Positions 26,375 through 36,280 are shown, counted from the stretch's first letter. The stretch: DNA of 64,000 nt from Alteromonas abrolhosensis (GCF_001953635.1 NZ_MEJH01000006.1:125915-189914), one strand, 5' to 3'. Numbers and translations: made by a program. The notes: generated from the letters alone by a model not told the origin.

Positions 26375-27201
26375 AGATTTATATGTCCGTCATATACGTG
26401 TTCGGCAGGCCCTGTCATTTTTAACACGTTATCTGGGCCAGGCCAGCGTATACGTAAAGTGCCTCCGGGTAAGTCTACCCGCACGTCTTTTCCTAATTTA
26501 CCCTGAATTTGGCCAATTGCAACTGCGGCACAAGCACCGCTACCACATGCCAATGTCTCACCCGAGCCACGCTCAAATACGCGAAGTTTTATGTGTGACT
26601 CATTGATAATTTGCATAAAACCTACGTTTACACCCTCAGGGAATCGCTCGTGTTTCTCAACAAGCGGACCAATTTCAGCTACGTTAGCAGTATCAACATC
26701 GTCCACTTCCATTACGCAGTGTGGGTTACCCATCGATGCTGACCCAATAAATAAAGTGCTTTCGCCGACACGCAAAATATAGGTATTTTCTTGCTTATTG
26801 GCTTTAAGGGGAATGTTCGCTGGTTCAAACTCAGGTTTACCCATGTTTACGGTAACCTGACCATCTTTCTCAAGATAAAGCACCATTTTTCCAGCCTTGG
26901 TGCTTACAACAATTTTGTTGCGGTTAATGAGGCCTTTCTGCTTAACAAAACGTGCAAAGCAGCGCGCGCCATTGCCACATTGTTCCACTTCCGAACCATC
27001 AGCATTGAAGATACGGTAGTGAAAATCTTGCTCGGGATCGTAAGGCGGTTCCACCATCAACAGCTGGTCGAAGCCAATGCCGAAGTTTCGGTTAGCCAGT
27101 TGCTGAATTTTTTCTTTAGAGAAAAAGACGTTTTGAGTAACGTTATCAATAACCATGAAGTCGTTACCCAAACCATGCATTTTAGAAAATTGAACCTGCA
27201 T
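26371..27201 (-). CDS. dapF: Diaminopimelate epimerase
   Basis: Converts LL- to meso-diaminopimelate for lysine and peptidoglycan synthesis. 276 residues. Both catalytic cysteines are visible, in [14 protein letters not shown] (proton shuttle Cys near residue 75) and [13 protein letters not shown] (near residue 219). The two domains are pseudo-symmetric. It follows lysA by 35 bases, and its stop overlaps the DUF484 start. Confidence 0.97.
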   Translation of the reverse strand: MQVQFSKMHGLGNDFMVIDNVTQNVFFSKEKIQQLANRNFGIGFDQLLMVEPPYDPEQDFHYRIFNADGSEVEQCGNGARCFARFVKQKGLINRNKIVVSTKAGKMVLYLEKDGQVTVNMGKPEFEPANIPLKANKQENTYILRVGESTLFIGSASMGNPHCVMEVDDVDTANVAEIGPLVEKHERFPEGVNVGFMQIINESHIKLRVFERGSGETLACGSGACAAVAIGQIQGKLGKDVRVDLPGGTLRIRWPGPDNVLKMTGPAEHVYDGHINL

Positions 27202-27236
27202 TAAACGCGCATCTATCTTGTTAGTTTGTCTCTAGT

Positions 27237-28487
27237 TTACGGAAGTTTATACTCACCTTGCCAGAGATCTTTTTGTTTTTCTCGCTCGCGAACAACAATT
27301 GCTTTGTCGCCGTCTACCATAATTTCAGCAGGACGACAGCGGCTATTGTAATTCGACGCCATAACGAAACCATAGGCACCAGCGCTGCGAACCGCAAGTA
27401 AGTCAGTGGGTTCAATAGCTAATTCGCGATCTTTACCTATAAAGTCGCCAGTCTCGCAAACCGGCCCTACAACATCATAAATACGTGGTGTTGCCGTAGC
27501 TTCCTCTTTTACAGGAATTATTTTTTGCCAGGCTGAGTAAAGCGCAGGACGCAACAAATCGTTCATGGCAGCGTCGACAATCGCGAAGCTCTTTTCTTCA
27601 CCTTCTTTGATGAATTCAACTTCGGTCACCAAAATACCTGCGTTGGCTGCAATGGCGCGACCAGGCTCAAGAATTAGCTTCAGGTTTTCACGACCTACCA
27701 TCTTTTCAGCCATAGCTTGTGCATAGGCTTTAGGGTGAGGTGGCTGCTCGTTATTATAAGTAACGCCAAGACCACCGCCCACATCTAAATGCTCAATGAT
27801 AATGTTGCGCTCGGCTAATTCATCAATAAGCAGAAGCAGGCGCTCAAGCGCATCTACAAATGGGCCAATTTCTGTGAGCTGTGAGCCGATATGACAGTCC
27901 ATACCAACTACATTTAAATGAGGTAGCGATGCGGCTAATTCATAGGTGGCCAATGCACGTTCACGGGCAATACCGAATTTGTTCGCCTTCAAACCCGTAG
28001 AAATATAAGGGTGAGTTTTGGCATCTACATCCGGGTTTATGCGCAGTGAAATAGGGGCTTTTACGCCCATTTCGCCCGCAACCTGATTAATGCGGTGAAG
28101 TTCAGGCTCTGATTCTACATTGAAACACATAATGCCTTGTTCTAAGGCGAAACGGATTTCGTCGTGCTTTTTACCCACGCCTGAAAATACAACCTTACTT
28201 GTATCGCCACCGGCTTCGATTACGCGAGCTAATTCGCCTGCTGAAACAATGTCAAAGCCTGAGCCAAGTTTAGCAAGAACGCTTAATACACCAATGTTTG
28301 AATTCGCTTTTACCGCATAACAAACAAGATGAGGATGCTCACCAATAGCATCATTAAACGCGTGCCAGTGACGCTCTAATGTAGCGCGTGAATAAATATA
28401 AACCGGCGTGCCATGCTGGGCTGCAATATCAGAAACAGCCACTTGTTCAGCATGCAGCTGACCTTGGCTGTAGGCGAAATAATCCAC
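27237..28487 (-). CDS. lysA: Diaminopimelate decarboxylase
   Basis: Last step of lysine synthesis: decarboxylates meso-diaminopimelate with pyridoxal phosphate. 416 residues. The PLP lysine is in VCYAVKANSN (near residue 59), the barrel has GMDCHIGSQL and LDVGGGLGV, and the C-terminal active-site cysteine is in VVGPVCETGDF with a following GAYGFVMASNYN. The start is GTG at 28487, supported by GGAGAG; its first base overlaps the last base of the lptM stop (TAGTG). Confidence 0.97.
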   Translation of the reverse strand: MDYFAYSQGQLHAEQVAVSDIAAQHGTPVYIYSRATLERHWHAFNDAIGEHPHLVCYAVKANSNIGVLSVLAKLGSGFDIVSAGELARVIEAGGDTSKVVFSGVGKKHDEIRFALEQGIMCFNVESEPELHRINQVAGEMGVKAPISLRINPDVDAKTHPYISTGLKANKFGIARERALATYELAASLPHLNVVGMDCHIGSQLTEIGPFVDALERLLLLIDELAERNIIIEHLDVGGGLGVTYNNEQPPHPKAYAQAMAEKMVGRENLKLILEPGRAIAANAGILVTEVEFIKEGEEKSFAIVDAAMNDLLRPALYSAWQKIIPVKEEATATPRIYDVVGPVCETGDFIGKDRELAIEPTDLLAVRSAGAYGFVMASNYNSRCRPAEIMVDGDKAIVVREREKQKDLWQGEYKLP

Positions 28488-28684
28488 TAGTTCAGCTCTC
28501 CAGAAGTAGTTGCGGGTGAAGTGTTATTGGTGGCAGAGTCAGCGCCGGTTTCTGCATTTTCAGAAGACGCTGGTTCAGCAGACGTGTTTTGTGCAGGCGC
28601 CTCAGGAATGTAGAGCGCCCCTTTGTAACCACAGCCACATAATGCTGTGAGTGTTAGCAAGAAAACAACTGACTTTTTAAGCAC
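28487..28684 (-). CDS. lptM: LPS translocon maturation chaperone LptM (YifL-like lipoprotein)
   Basis: Small outer-membrane lipoprotein that helps LptD fold and form its native disulfides. A short signal peptide leads to the lipobox LCGC and then GYKGALYIPE, matching the conserved GxKGPLYxP of LptM. The rest (about 40 residues) is Ala/Ser/Thr-rich. I prefer a GTG start at 28684 with GGGA six bases upstream, giving 65 residues and a normal signal peptide; an in-frame ATG at 28723 would add 13 hydrophobic residues with no ribosome site. Its position before lysA is the conserved one. Confidence 0.82.
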   Translation of the reverse strand: MLKKSVVFLLTLTALCGCGYKGALYIPEAPAQNTSAEPASSENAETGADSATNNTSPATTSGELN

Positions 28685-28735
28685 GAAAAATCCCGCGAAG
28701 AATACGACAAATGCCGCTATCATCGCATTGCGGTG

Positions 28736-29803
28736 TTAAATTGCAAGAGCCAATAATCGTTCTTGTGTTTTATCGCCGTATCGAACGTTTTTCCACAGGG
28801 TATCACATAGGGTTTGGGTGTCGGAAAAGTCTTTATTTTTAAGCCAATCTATAAGGATATTTGGATTGTCTGGAAATGAAATAGCTTCGTTATCAGGGGC
28901 TTCAAGCCACTCCTCAACTGTGTCAGTGTCGAGTTGAAACAGGGTTTGACACAAGTCGAGTTGGTTTAGCGTGAGCGCATTCGATAACTGTTCAAATTGG
29001 CCATGCAGAGGCTTAATCAGTAGCTTCTTACCTAACTGTAGCGCTTCACTTGAAAGTTCAAACCCGCCGTTTGCTATTACGCCGCTGGCATGCTGCAACG
29101 CTTTTTGAAAGTGCTTTTTAGAGGTTGGGTGCCATTGAATATGTCCAGCTTCCGTGGCTTCAGCAATGTTGGGATGAAAACACTTAAATACCTGGTCGCT
29201 GAGCGGCTCAAGCATTTGTTGAATGTCTTCGATATCTTCAAAAGGCAAATAAACCAAAACATGGCTGTTGCTTGAAGACAATTCCGGTTTTTCTGCAACA
29301 AATGGCGGAATGATAGGTTGATTGAAGTGATACCAATGCACACCTAATTTAAGCTCGGTAGGTGCGAAAATTTTCATTAGTAGCGTATCGAAAATAGTAG
29401 CGCCACTTTTAGGTACATCGTAGGCAAACGCGGCTTGGTGACTAATAGATATAGAGGGCAGGCCTTGTTGTTTGGCAGCCCATGCAGTAATAGGCTCAAA
29501 GTCATTAACAAGCAAATCGTAATTGCGGGTATCAAACGCTTTCACGTCTTTTATAAACTGGCTCACGTTTGCGTTTTTAACAGTTTCCCATTTATCAATT
29601 CGTCCCCCTTTTGTCATAAAACTCAGGCCGGTAAAGGTTCGGTAATCTCCGAATATTTCCATGTCGAAATACTTTTCAGGCGGGCGACCTGTAAATATGA
29701 AGTCAACGCTGACGTCGTCACGCTCAGCAAGCGCTGCCGCCATTATTCTAGCTCGGGCGATATGGCCGTTGCCGGTGCCTTGCACACCATACAATAATCT
29801 CAT
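28736..29803 (-). CDS. MJ1255/VC2487-family glycosyltransferase
   Basis: 355 residues, GT-B fold resembling MurG/MGD synthases. The N-terminal glycine-rich loop is LLYGVQGTGNGHIAR and the C-terminal nucleotide-sugar region has GVIANGGFELSSEAL. It matches the family first seen in Methanocaldococcus MJ1255 and Vibrio cholerae VC2487. Acceptor and donor are unknown; a lipid or envelope acceptor is plausible because the gene starts one base after the stop of a PAP2 lipid phosphatase gene on the same strand. The two almost certainly form one operon. Confidence 0.87.
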   Translation of the reverse strand: MRLLYGVQGTGNGHIARARIMAAALAERDDVSVDFIFTGRPPEKYFDMEIFGDYRTFTGLSFMTKGGRIDKWETVKNANVSQFIKDVKAFDTRNYDLLVNDFEPITAWAAKQQGLPSISISHQAAFAYDVPKSGATIFDTLLMKIFAPTELKLGVHWYHFNQPIIPPFVAEKPELSSSNSHVLVYLPFEDIEDIQQMLEPLSDQVFKCFHPNIAEATEAGHIQWHPTSKKHFQKALQHASGVIANGGFELSSEALQLGKKLLIKPLHGQFEQLSNALTLNQLDLCQTLFQLDTDTVEEWLEAPDNEAISFPDNPNILIDWLKNKDFSDTQTLCDTLWKNVRYGDKTQERLLALAI

Positions 29804-29804
29804 G

Positions 29805-30323
29805 CTACCCCAGAATAGAAATACTCAATGTTGCTATAGTAACGCCTAGAAGCGTGCCAGCGATCACGTCTGATGGATAATGTACGCCCAACAGCACACG
29901 TGAAAGACCAATTAAAGCGGCCCAACTATAAGCTAATACCGCGAAAGAAGGATAATAATGGGCCACGATGCTCGCCATTAATGTAGCTGCCGCAGTGTGG
30001 CCAGAAGGAAGTGAAAATTTATCTGAAGGTGTGACATGTGCTGTTAAATTCATTAGAAAATCGCAAGGGCGAGGGCGCTTGAACATTTTCTTAAGCATCA
30101 CATATATGGGTAATTCCAACGCATAAGCCATCAGCGCTGTGTAGAGGAAAAGCTCGCCGTGCTCGGGTTCAAATGCCCAAAGCAGTGCACCGATAACCAG
30201 GTATAAGTATCCGTCGCCAGTTTTCGATAGCCAAATAATGCTACGGCAGTCTCTTTTTTGCGTCAGTTTGTACAGGCGATAAAACAAGTCAGTATCGTAT
30301 TTGGTCAAGGATTTCATCAACAT
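29805..30323 (-). CDS. PAP2-family membrane phosphatase
   Basis: 172 residues, about five membrane segments. All three phosphatase motifs are present: KKMFKRPRP (motif 1), LPSGHTAA (motif 2) and SRVLLGVHYPSDVI (motif 3, catalytic His). The family removes phosphate from phosphatidic acid, undecaprenyl pyrophosphate or related lipids at the periplasmic face. It is coupled to the glycosyltransferase gene, so it may process a lipid carrier or a glycolipid precursor. Confidence 0.92.
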   Translation of the reverse strand: MLMKSLTKYDTDLFYRLYKLTQKRDCRSIIWLSKTGDGYLYLVIGALLWAFEPEHGELFLYTALMAYALELPIYVMLKKMFKRPRPCDFLMNLTAHVTPSDKFSLPSGHTAAATLMASIVAHYYPSFAVLAYSWAALIGLSRVLLGVHYPSDVIAGTLLGVTIATLSISILG

Positions 30324-30668
30324 CGCCTTGTCCCCTATCGGTTAATTACTGCACAGGCTAAAGTTCATCTGTGACCAGTGGGTGACGAAAAAAAGAAACT
30401 TTTTTGACAGCGTGTGTCGTTTTTTCGTTTGCCTTGGCAGACAGATATTGGGAATGGCTGTAAAAGATAAAAACTAAGCAAAATATGTGCTCATGTGAGA
30501 TAGGTGAGGGCAAAGTCTGTTGGGTCTAGAAAAAGTAAAAAATTCGACGAAAGGCGTGAAATCAAACGTTTGCATTACCACATTTAATGCTATGCTAGAT
30601 TTAGAAGCGTAAACAGCGCTTTATTTTTCACTTAATTTTAGTCTTCTCAATTTTAGTAAGGCAGAACG
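30324..30668. other. 345-base divergent intergenic region before rraA
   Basis: Lies between the divergent PAP2 and rraA genes. It contains a perfect TTGACA hexamer on the plus strand at 30405-30410 without a matching -10 at normal spacing, T-rich stretches, and a TTTGCA-16-TATGCT promoter-like pair at 30569-30596 about 70 bases before rraA. No open frame, RNA gene or convincing operator was seen. Confidence 0.4.
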
Positions 30669-31154
30669 ATGGAATACAACACATCTGAATTATGCGATTT
30701 ATTTGCTGATAGCGTAGACGTGGTAGATCCAATTTTCGCGAGCTTTGGTGGCCGGTATTCTTTCGGTGGTGAAATAACCACGATTAAATGCTTTGAAGAC
30801 AGAGGTCTAGTAGACCGCGTACTTGCGCAACCTGGCGCAGGGAAAGTTCTGCTTATTGATGGCGGTGGTTCTAGCCGTCGTGCACTGTTTGATGCATCCT
30901 CTGCTCAAATTGCAATCGATAACGATTGGGAAGGGGTTGTGATTTACGGCAGCGTGCGAGAAGTTGATAGCCTTGCCGAATTAGATATCGGTGTGTTGGC
31001 GGTAGCTGCCATTCCAGTAAATGCTGAGTGTGAAAGTATTGGTGAGGTAGACGTGCCGGTTAATTTTGGTGGCGTTACGTTTTTACCAGAAGATCATCTA
31101 TACGCCGATAGCACAGGCGTTATTCTTTCACCTGAGCCGTTAGATTTAGACTAA
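30669..31154 (+). CDS. rraA: Ribonuclease E activity regulator RraA
   Basis: 161 residues, the normal size. It binds RNase E and reduces mRNA decay. The fold is that of methylmenaquinone methyltransferase-like proteins, visible in [36 protein letters not shown] and [16 protein letters not shown]. The ATG has AAGG nine bases upstream. It is a single gene ending at a bidirectional terminator. Some relatives are aldolases with a catalytic Arg-Asp pair, so this role depends on similarity to RraA proper. Confidence 0.95.
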   Translation: MEYNTSELCDLFADSVDVVDPIFASFGGRYSFGGEITTIKCFEDRGLVDRVLAQPGAGKVLLIDGGGSSRRALFDASSAQIAIDNDWEGVVIYGSVREVDSLAELDIGVLAVAAIPVNAECESIGEVDVPVNFGGVTFLPEDHLYADSTGVILSPEPLDLD

Positions 31155-31200
31155 ATCATCGGCAAGCAGACGCTAACAGCTTTGAAAACAAAGAAATAAA

Positions 31201-31230
31201 AAACGGAGGCTTTGTGCCTCCGTTTGTATT
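31201..31230. terminator. Bidirectional terminator between rraA and the S1/P1 nuclease gene
   Basis: AAACGGAGGC (31201-31210) pairs perfectly with GCCTCCGTTT (31216-31225) around a 5-base loop, with T-rich sequence after it on the plus strand and a run of Ts on the minus strand. It serves both convergent genes. Confidence 0.88.
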
Positions 31231-31287
31231 TCTATTTGCGTTTAAAACGATTCAAGTGCGCTCAGCGTTGACACACCGGGTGTGAAG

Positions 31288-32097
31288 CTACTTGTTTGCT
31301 TCATCAAACACTTGGTTTAGATACAAGGCAATGCGAATTCCCGCCATCTGCAAACGCTTTTTAGCAGTAGGCAGGTGGTTGTATAAGTAGTCATAGCTCA
31401 TGTTGTTTGCGTCATCAGGATAAATGGTATCGCGAATAGCGGTGCTTTCTTCAATCCACACCATAGGGTCAGTGGTTGCCCAACTGCGAATATCTTTAGC
31501 AGTAATGGCTTGCGTTAACCAAGACGTCCACTCTGAATAAGACAGATCGCGCTGATCTAGCATTTGCGAGTCCCACACGCGGTGTAGGTTAGAGTCTTGC
31601 CAGAAGAAGCGCACCTTTACATCATTACCGCCACGATCAGTACCATTTCCGGCATGAAGTGGTTGATGGAGATCGCCAATAATATGCACAATAAACTGAA
31701 GTGCCAGGCGCTTTTCATCAATGGTGGCCGTGTCGCTTTTCAAGGTTTCAGTAAACTGCTTTAACGCGGTAACCGCATCACCTTGTTTGGGGGCACCCAC
31801 TTCTTCATAGGTTGTACCCGCAGGCACAGACACATAGTGCCAAGGACTAGCTGTTTTCTGCCAAAAATCGCTGGGGTCAGAACGCATTTCGTCAGCATGG
31901 GTCGAGGCTTCAGCTAATGAACCATGAGGTAGTAATTCCATAAGCGCCGCCTGAGAAAGTGGGCTTAGATACTGCTCGGCAATAGCGCCAGTCACTCGGT
32001 GGCCGGTTTGTCCCCAGCCGAAAGCGGGTGATGAAATGCACAATGTAAATAGCGTGCTCAGCGCAACTGCGCAAATCCTGTTTGCAAACGCGAACAT
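31288..32097 (-). CDS. Secreted S1/P1-type nuclease
   Basis: Zinc-dependent single-strand nuclease/3'-nucleotidase, 269 residues with a signal peptide ending SSPAFG. Cleavage leaves Trp as the first mature residue (WGQTGHRVTG), which supplies zinc ligands in this family. Further ligands are in STHADEMRSD, PWHYVSVP and VHIIGDLHQPLHAGNGTDRGGNDVKV. It probably degrades extracellular or periplasmic nucleic acid for phosphate and nucleosides. Its ATG lies two bases after the ubiX stop on the same strand, so the two are probably co-transcribed although unrelated in function. Confidence 0.94.
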   Translation of the reverse strand: MFAFANRICAVALSTLFTLCISSPAFGWGQTGHRVTGAIAEQYLSPLSQAALMELLPHGSLAEASTHADEMRSDPSDFWQKTASPWHYVSVPAGTTYEEVGAPKQGDAVTALKQFTETLKSDTATIDEKRLALQFIVHIIGDLHQPLHAGNGTDRGGNDVKVRFFWQDSNLHRVWDSQMLDQRDLSYSEWTSWLTQAITAKDIRSWATTDPMVWIEESTAIRDTIYPDDANNMSYDYLYNHLPTAKKRLQMAGIRIALYLNQVFDEANK

Positions 32098-32099
32098 GG

Positions 32100-32732
32100 T
32101 TAATCCTCAGAATGTTTGGAAGACTGGTAGCCCCATCTTGCGACAAGAGACTGCTCAATACCTAGGTGATCTAGTATGCGCGCCACCACAAAATCTACCA
32201 GGTCATCGATAGTTTTTGGGTTGTGATAAAAGCCTGGCGCTGCGGGCATAATGGTAGCACCCATTTGCGAAAGCTTGAGCATATTTTCTAAATGAATAGA
32301 AGAAAGTGGCATTTCACGAGGCACCAAAATAAGTTGTCCACGCTCTTTTAGAACAACATCAGCTGCACGCTCAATAAGGTTGTCGCTAGCGCCAATACTT
32401 ATAGCCGATAGGGTGCCTGTTGAACACGGGCAAACCACCATTTTCGCAGGGGCTGCTGAGCCAGATGCTACCGGTGAAAACCATTCTTCTTTACCAAATA
32501 CTTTGATTTGGTCAGGCTTTGCATTGCAATGCTCGGTAAAAAACGCGGCTGCGTCTTCGGGGCGCCCGGGTATCTTCACATTCTCTTCGGTGGCAAACAC
32601 CACTTTGGCAGCGGAAGAGATTAAGACATACACCTGGTAATCGGCGTTAACTAGCGATTTCAATAGTGTAAGTGCATAAGGCGCGCCAGATGCGCCTGTG
32701 ATAGCAAGTGTGACTTGCTTGTCATGTTTCAT
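32100..32732 (-). CDS. ubiX: Flavin prenyltransferase UbiX
   Basis: Attaches a dimethylallyl group to FMN, making the prenyl-FMN cofactor of the decarboxylase UbiD in ubiquinone synthesis. 210 residues. The FMN/phosphate loop is [10 protein letters not shown], followed by ISSAAKVV, the [20 protein letters not shown] segment, and [13 protein letters not shown]. The ATG at 32732 has AGAGG nine bases upstream; an upstream in-frame ATG at 32759 lacks one. No ubiD is in the window. Confidence 0.94.
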   Translation of the reverse strand: MKHDKQVTLAITGASGAPYALTLLKSLVNADYQVYVLISSAAKVVFATEENVKIPGRPEDAAAFFTEHCNAKPDQIKVFGKEEWFSPVASGSAAPAKMVVCPCSTGTLSAISIGASDNLIERAADVVLKERGQLILVPREMPLSSIHLENMLKLSQMGATIMPAAPGFYHNPKTIDDLVDFVVARILDHLGIEQSLVARWGYQSSKHSED

Positions 32733-32802
32733 TGTATAGCCTCTGTAGATGACAAGCATCGCGCTTGTCTATCGGGTAACACTTCATATTATTCTGTCTT
32801 TT

Positions 32803-34161
32803 TTACAGTTTGGACTTCATTTTCAGAGCGTCGAGTATTCGGCCATGAATGCCTTCGAAACCGCCGTTACTCATTACAAGAATATGATCGCCCGGTTGTG
32901 CTACGTTGCAAATGCCTTGAACGATCTTCTCTACATCTCTGAAGCAGTGCGTAGGCGCATTGCTGTGCGCTACCGAATCGACTAACGACCAGTCCATGCC
33001 TTCAGGTTCATAAAGGTAAACCTCATCGGCTTTCTGCCACGAATTTGCCAGCGTATCTTTGTGCACGCCCATTTTCATCGTGTTAGAGCGCGGCTCTAGC
33101 ACAGTCAGAATACGGGCATTACCCACTTTCTTGCGCAGTCCATCTAGTGTAGTCGCAATTGCGGTAGGGTGGTGTGCAAAGTCGTCATAAAGGGTGATGT
33201 TGTTTACTTCACCTTTTACTTCCATACGGCGCTTAACATTCTTAAAAAATGATAAAGCCTCTATGGCATCAGGTAAGGTAACACCGGCGTGATGGGCTGC
33301 AGCTATGGCCATTAAGGCGTTATCTACATTGTGTTGACCCAAAAGCGACCATGTTACAGTTCCGGCAATAACGCCGTTATGTAATACATTGAATTCACTG
33401 CCGTCTTTCTTTAATAGTTCGGCGTGCCACTCCTTACCTAGCGACTGGCGAGAAGACCAGCAACCTTTCTTGAGCATATCCTCAATGGCTGGAGTACCGT
33501 TTGGTGTAAGAATAAGCCCGTTTTCCGGCACCATGCGAACCAAATGGTGAAATTGGGTTTGAATAGCCCCAAGGTCAGCAAAAATATCCGCATGGTCAAA
33601 CTCAAGGTTGTTAATAACCAAAGTTTTAGGGCGATAGTGTACGAACTTAGAACGTTTATCGAAAAATGCGCTGTCGTATTCGTCAGCTTCAATGACGAAA
33701 AAGGGGCTTTCACCCACGCGAGCCGATACGCCAAAGTTCTCCGGAACGCCGCCAATCAAATAACCAGGATTAAGACCAGCGTGTTCTAAAATCCACGCGA
33801 CCATACTGCTGGTGGTTGTTTTACCGTGGGTACCTGATAACCCAATTACCCAACGATCTTTTAGTAAGTTATCAAGCAACCATTGTGGGCCACTGGTATA
33901 AGGAAGATTTCTATTTAACACGTATTCGACGGCGGGGTTACCGCGCGACATAGCGTTACCAATCACCACCATGTCTGGTACTGGGTCAAACTGACTTTCG
34001 CAATAACCTTCGGTCAACTCAATGCCTAATGCTTCAAGCTGGGTGCTCATAGGGGGATAAACGTTTTTATCAGACCCTGTTACTTTGTGGCCAAGTGATT
34101 TGGCAATGGCAGCTATGCCACCCATAAAACTTCCACAAATGCCTAAAATATGTACATGCAT
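32803..34161 (-). CDS. mpl: UDP-N-acetylmuramate:L-Ala-gamma-D-Glu-meso-DAP ligase
   Basis: Peptidoglycan recycling enzyme that joins the recovered tripeptide to UDP-MurNAc, 452 residues. Mur-ligase domains: N-terminal nucleotide fold (HILGICGSFMGGIAAIA), central ATPase with GLSGTHGKTTTSSMVAW (P-loop) and VIEADEYDSAFFDKRSKFVHY, and a C-terminal domain with LYDDFAHHPTAI. It is divergent from fbp, the conserved mpl/fbp arrangement of gammaproteobacteria. Confidence 0.96.
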   Translation of the reverse strand: MHVHILGICGSFMGGIAAIAKSLGHKVTGSDKNVYPPMSTQLEALGIELTEGYCESQFDPVPDMVVIGNAMSRGNPAVEYVLNRNLPYTSGPQWLLDNLLKDRWVIGLSGTHGKTTTSSMVAWILEHAGLNPGYLIGGVPENFGVSARVGESPFFVIEADEYDSAFFDKRSKFVHYRPKTLVINNLEFDHADIFADLGAIQTQFHHLVRMVPENGLILTPNGTPAIEDMLKKGCWSSRQSLGKEWHAELLKKDGSEFNVLHNGVIAGTVTWSLLGQHNVDNALMAIAAAHHAGVTLPDAIEALSFFKNVKRRMEVKGEVNNITLYDDFAHHPTAIATTLDGLRKKVGNARILTVLEPRSNTMKMGVHKDTLANSWQKADEVYLYEPEGMDWSLVDSVAHSNAPTHCFRDVEKIVQGICNVAQPGDHILVMSNGGFEGIHGRILDALKMKSKL

Positions 34162-34472
34162 AGCGCATTCTCAATGAATTATCATGTTATTGGGGTACTG
34201 TATCAGAACCCTGTGGCCTATAGATAATTCAATTTTAATCATTCAATAAATGCGCTAAGCCGTTGTAATACGCGAAACCCCGAAGAATCCAGTATGGGCA
34301 AACTGGTATGGTGTGTGTATGACATTTTACGGGCGTGTTCCACTTACCCAAGAACACGGTTACAATCTAACCACAGGTTTAAAACCTGTGTGTGCTTCAG
34401 ACAAACGCCGGTAAGGAAAGCTGAGCGACTGCAAGCGCAACACCCTACACACGAAAAAAAGGCTTACATTCA
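34162..34472. other. 311-base divergent region between mpl and fbp
   Basis: Contains a perfect 19-base palindrome at 34372-34390 and otherwise no clear element. An open frame of 60 codons runs from 34294 to the fbp start but has no convincing ribosome site or protein character. Confidence 0.45.
34372..34390. promoter_or_regulatory. Perfect palindrome upstream of fbp, possible operator
   Basis: CACAGGTTT (34372-34380), one central A, and AAACCTGTG (34382-34390) form a perfect inverted repeat 82 bases before the fbp ATG. It fits a dimeric DNA-binding protein or a tight hairpin in a leader. It does not match the Cra/FruR consensus. Confidence 0.5.
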
Positions 34473-35450
34473 ATGAAACGTTTAAATTCCCAATTGCAAC
34501 AAGACGGTGCACCGCTTGAGTTAATCTTACTCATTCGTACACTGCTAGCGGGCTGTAAAGAAATTTCTTTCCGCGTGAGTCAAGGCGCACTTGCTGGCGT
34601 GCTCGGTTCAACCCTTTCAGAAAACGTACAGGGCGAAACACAGAAAAAGCTCGACGTTATCTCTAACCACATTTTAAAAGACACGCTAAGGGAATCTGGC
34701 TACGTTAAAGCCATTTCGTCTGAAGAAGAAGACGACGTAGTTCCATGCAATCCGGAAGGTAAGTACTTAGTGAGCTTCGACCCACTTGATGGCTCGTCAA
34801 ACACTGAAATTAACAGTTTAATCGGTACTATATTCTCAATTGCTCATGCGCCTCAGTGGATGGAGCCAGACGATCCGTCAGCTTTCTTGCAGCCTGGTAC
34901 ACAGATGGTTGCAGCGGGATATGTACTATATGGCCCGTCTACAATGCTAGCGTTGACGACAGGTCGCGGCACGCATATTTATACTCTTGATAAAACCCAC
35001 GGTGGTTTCCTGCTTACCCACCCGAATATTCAAGTGCCAGAGCAAACGTCAGAGTTCTCGATTAACGCGTCGAATCAACGTCACTGGGAACCGGCAATGC
35101 AGGCATACATTGCCGATCTTCTTGCAGGTAAAGATGGTCCTCGAGGCAAAAACTTTAACATGCGCTGGGTAGCGGCAATGGTGGGTGATATTCATCGTTT
35201 GCTTTGTCGTGGTGGTATCTTCATGTACCCATTCGACAACAGAGACCCGTCAAAGCCAGGTAAATTGCGTTTGCTTTACGAAGCCAACCCAATGGCGTTT
35301 CTGATGGAACAGGCTGGTGGTAAAGCGGAAACGGGCACGGGCCGAATTCTAGAGGTGATGCCTGAAGAAATTCACCAACGTGTACCGTGCATTATCGGTT
35401 CTAAAGACGAAGTTGATATGTGCTTAAGCTACAACGACAACGCGAAATAG
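34473..35450 (+). CDS. fbp: Class I fructose-1,6-bisphosphatase
   Basis: Gluconeogenic enzyme giving fructose 6-phosphate, 325 residues. Metal and substrate residues are in [10 protein letters not shown], the DPLDGSSN motif (metal-binding Asp), [14 protein letters not shown], and [20 protein letters not shown]. The allosteric N-terminal region is present. It is followed by a terminator and then ppa, the usual neighbour. The ATG has AAAAAAAGG eleven bases upstream. Confidence 0.97.
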   Translation: MKRLNSQLQQDGAPLELILLIRTLLAGCKEISFRVSQGALAGVLGSTLSENVQGETQKKLDVISNHILKDTLRESGYVKAISSEEEDDVVPCNPEGKYLVSFDPLDGSSNTEINSLIGTIFSIAHAPQWMEPDDPSAFLQPGTQMVAAGYVLYGPSTMLALTTGRGTHIYTLDKTHGGFLLTHPNIQVPEQTSEFSINASNQRHWEPAMQAYIADLLAGKDGPRGKNFNMRWVAAMVGDIHRLLCRGGIFMYPFDNRDPSKPGKLRLLYEANPMAFLMEQAGGKAETGTGRILEVMPEEIHQRVPCIIGSKDEVDMCLSYNDNAK

Positions 35451-35455
35451 CGAAA

Positions 35456-35484
35456 AAATGGCCCTGATGGGCCATTTGGTTTTT
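35456..35484 (+). terminator. Terminator after fbp
   Basis: AAATGGCCC (35456-35464) pairs with GGGCCATTT (35469-35477) around TGAT, followed by GGTTTTT. Perfect 9-bp stem, so ppa needs its own promoter. Confidence 0.85.
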
Positions 35485-35612
35485 AAAAAGCAGCAAAATT
35501 TAACGAAAAATAAAGAGATTAGTACGACATGGGTCGTAAAGCGTTTTTATTTTGCTGCTCTCACCGTATACTTAACCCAAAATTTCTTATACATCATTGA
35601 AAGGACCAAAGA

Positions 35613-36143
35613 ATGAGCTTGAGTGCTATTTCTGCTGGTAAAAATGTACCAGACGAAGTGAATGTGATCATCGAAATTCCAGCACACGCTGACCCGGTGA
35701 AGTACGAAGTAGACAAAGACACAGGTGCACTATTTGTTGACCGTTTCATGGCAACTTGCATGCACTACCCAACTAACTACGGTTACGTTAACAACACATT
35801 GTCAGAAGACGGTGACCCAGTTGACGTTCTAGTAATGACACCGTTCCCACTACTTGCGGGTTCTGTAATTAAGTGTCGTCCAGTTGGCGTACTAAACATG
35901 ACTGACGAGTCTGGTAAAGATGCAAAAGTACTAGCGGTACCTGTAGACAAGCTTTCTACTATTTACCGTGACGTTAAAGAAATTGCAGACGTACCTCCGC
36001 TTCTTCTTAAGCAAATTGAGCATTTCTTCGAGCATTATAAAGATCTAGAAGAAGGCAAGTGGGTGAAGATTGACGGTTGGGCAGACGCTGCCGCTGCAAA
36101 AGAAGAAATTACCGCAAGCATCGCGCGTTTCGAAGCAGAATAA
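35613..36143 (+). CDS. ppa: Inorganic pyrophosphatase
   Basis: Hydrolyses pyrophosphate to drive biosynthesis, family I, 176 residues like E. coli. Metal-binding Asp residues are in [15 protein letters not shown], and substrate lysines and tyrosines in [18 protein letters not shown] and [12 protein letters not shown]. The codon choice is biased toward common codons, consistent with high expression. AAAGGA lies nine bases before the ATG. Confidence 0.98.
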   Translation: MSLSAISAGKNVPDEVNVIIEIPAHADPVKYEVDKDTGALFVDRFMATCMHYPTNYGYVNNTLSEDGDPVDVLVMTPFPLLAGSVIKCRPVGVLNMTDESGKDAKVLAVPVDKLSTIYRDVKEIADVPPLLLKQIEHFFEHYKDLEEGKWVKIDGWADAAAAKEEITASIARFEAE

Positions 36144-36169
36144 TTCACGCTGCTTAAAATTGATGATAC

Positions 36170-36199
36170 AAAGGGCTGGTGTAATACCAGCCCTTTTTG
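36170..36199 (+). terminator. Terminator after ppa
   Basis: AAAGGGCTGGT (36170-36180) pairs perfectly with ACCAGCCCTTT (36186-36196) around GTAAT and runs into further Ts. Strong 11-bp stem. Confidence 0.9.
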
Positions 36200-36280
36200 T
36201 ATGTGGTCTAAAAGTGAAGATGGATAACTAAAACTAGGCACCACAACAGAAAGCTTAACAGATACCTGAAAGAGACCAGT

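Noticed and set aside
34294..34476. 60-codon open frame ending in the ATGA of the fbp start
   Set aside because: The overlap looks like coupling, but the sequence has a random composition and weak ribosome site. I treat the fbp gap as leader, with a palindrome.
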